64,000 nucleotides of DNA, from contig NZ_OY781918.1 in the NCBI RefSeq assembly GCF_963677195.1, positions 732,923-796,922 of the forward strand, written 5' to 3'. The notes below the pieces were generated by a model, which had not been told where the DNA came from, searched no databases, and was given only the letters and a program-made list of their open reading frames with translations. Origin of the DNA: an uncultured Marinifilum sp. Its GTDB lineage: Bacteria; Bacteroidota; Bacteroidia; Bacteroidales; Marinifilaceae. Both the position numbers and the translations under genes were made by a program. Position 1 is the first letter of the stretch. Each line of letters begins with the position of its first letter. This document shows positions 63,383 to 64,000 of this stretch, piece after piece.

Positions 63383-64000
63383 TTATAAGAACCATAAATT
63401 TTTACGTCCGAATTGTGGGATTACCCTGCTATCGAAATGTGGAAATATTTCGGCCAACATTTCAGGATATTTGATGGTTACGGGCAGATTTTGCTGAGAT
63501 ACGGATTTCCAATACAAACGACTGAATTGATAGACTTGATCGACAATATCTTTCATCGTCCCTTTTTCTTCAAAAACTTTATCGTCTGTTGATCGAATCG
63601 TTAATTTGACTGGTAGTGGATATCCTTCGATACCATTTGGCATACGATTGTCGTAGCGTGTGTTATTGCATAGAAGATATTGCATGTATCCGATGTGGAC
63701 TACTGAACCGCTATTTGGTATTAGTTCGGGACAATCGAGATCAAAAACAACATAGTCTTTTGATTCGGTTTTGTTAATGGATACAATAATTACAGGGATA
63801 TTTAAGCCTAAATCGTCGAGTGTGTTTTGTATTGGCTTGAGCTCTTTGTAACTCATTTTTTTGTAGAAATGAATGATGATGCGTTTGGTGTCAGGATTAT
63901 CTTCACGGAATGCTTTAATGGCTTTTTTTATTGATCCTGCTAACATCCTAGTATCGCTGGCAGGTTGACATTGAAATTCCTGAAAATGCCCATCGCCAGA
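63383..64000 (-). CDS. Prokaryotic Argonaute, C-terminal PIWI region (5' part outside the window)
   Basis: The frame is open through the window edge (codons above the ATG at 63946 continue SGDGHFQEFQCQPASDTR), so 205 C-terminal residues are visible. Typical late PIWI features are in order: RIIIHFYKKMSYKELKPIQ, a KTESKDYVVFD strand, GYMQYLLCNNTRY, GYPLPVKLTIRS, QVYQFSRLYWKSVSQQNLPVTI and KYPEMLAEIFPHF. The protein ends at NLWFL. pAgos use short nucleic-acid guides for defence against plasmids and phages. The catalytic third Asp is usually in an HRDG-type strand end; here the strand reads IHFYKKMS, so activity is uncertain. N, PAZ and MID parts cannot be seen. Confidence 0.82.
   Translation of the reverse strand, partial: SGDGHFQEFQCQPASDTRMLAGSIKKAIKAFREDNPDTKRIIIHFYKKMSYKELKPIQNTLDDLGLNIPVIIVSINKTESKDYVVFDLDCPELIPNSGSVVHIGYMQYLLCNNTRYDNRMPNGIEGYPLPVKLTIRSTDDKVFEEKGTMKDIVDQVYQFSRLYWKSVSQQNLPVTIKYPEMLAEIFPHFDSRVIPQFGRKNLWFL

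Noticed and set aside
1-64000. CRISPR array or cas genes
   Set aside because: No regularly spaced repeats and no Cas-like protein were seen on either strand.

Overview
The window is AT-rich chromosomal DNA of a member of the Bacteroidota, probably a free-living or marine Bacteroidales/Marinilabiliales-type bacterium. The evidence is a complete type IX secretion/gliding core (porP-like, gldK-gldL-gldM-gldN) with a distant gldA, a long-form ispG, DUF4296, DUF3108 and DUF6266 proteins, many Bacteroidota lipoproteins, and TAnnTTTG promoter boxes. About the first 57 kb reads as ordinary core genome. The last 7 kb is accessory.

Layout. 1-7.7 kb: end of panD, heptose-1-P adenylyltransferase, radA, a class A penicillin-binding protein and topA, with a cobalamin riboswitch that precedes no gene. 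8-13.9 kb: the T9SS operon. 13.9-22 kb: GDP-mannose synthesis, mlaEF lipid transport, a DUF4296 lipoprotein overlapping a shrunken amidohydrolase-like protein, a radical SAM protein, a glycosyltransferase and two secreted proteins of unknown function. 22-33.5 kb: a coiled-coil protein, a TonB-dependent receptor with a His-rich membrane protein, a GlpD-like protein that has lost its FAD motif, an Ig-like lipoprotein, and cysS. 33.5-42 kb: rnr behind a long structured leader, then a sigma-54 activator convergent with a hybrid histidine kinase, and a coiled-coil lipoprotein. 42-56.9 kb: ileS, a DksA-like gene and lspA; osmC; an epimerase; a hydrolase/ECF sigma/membrane protein operon; metK behind a SAM-II-type riboswitch; gldA; ispG; a HAD hydrolase.

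Accessory end. A CAT-anticodon tRNA at 56971-57044 is followed by an ISL3/ISAon1-type insertion sequence (57124-58592, 8-bp target duplication), a DUF6266 gene, and a visibly GC-richer non-coding stretch. That stretch is split by an IS66 element (60177-62421, 8-bp target duplication). At the right edge, on the minus strand, lies the C-terminal PIWI region of a prokaryotic Argonaute whose 5' part is outside the window. An unrecognised 147-residue gene follows it 12 bases downstream.

The points most worth following are the Argonaute and its small partner, the orphan cobalamin riboswitch, and two proteins that keep a metabolic-enzyme fold but lack its key residues (amidohydrolase-like at 17531, GlpD-like at 26280). 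Function calls rest on motif recognition by eye; no database search was run.
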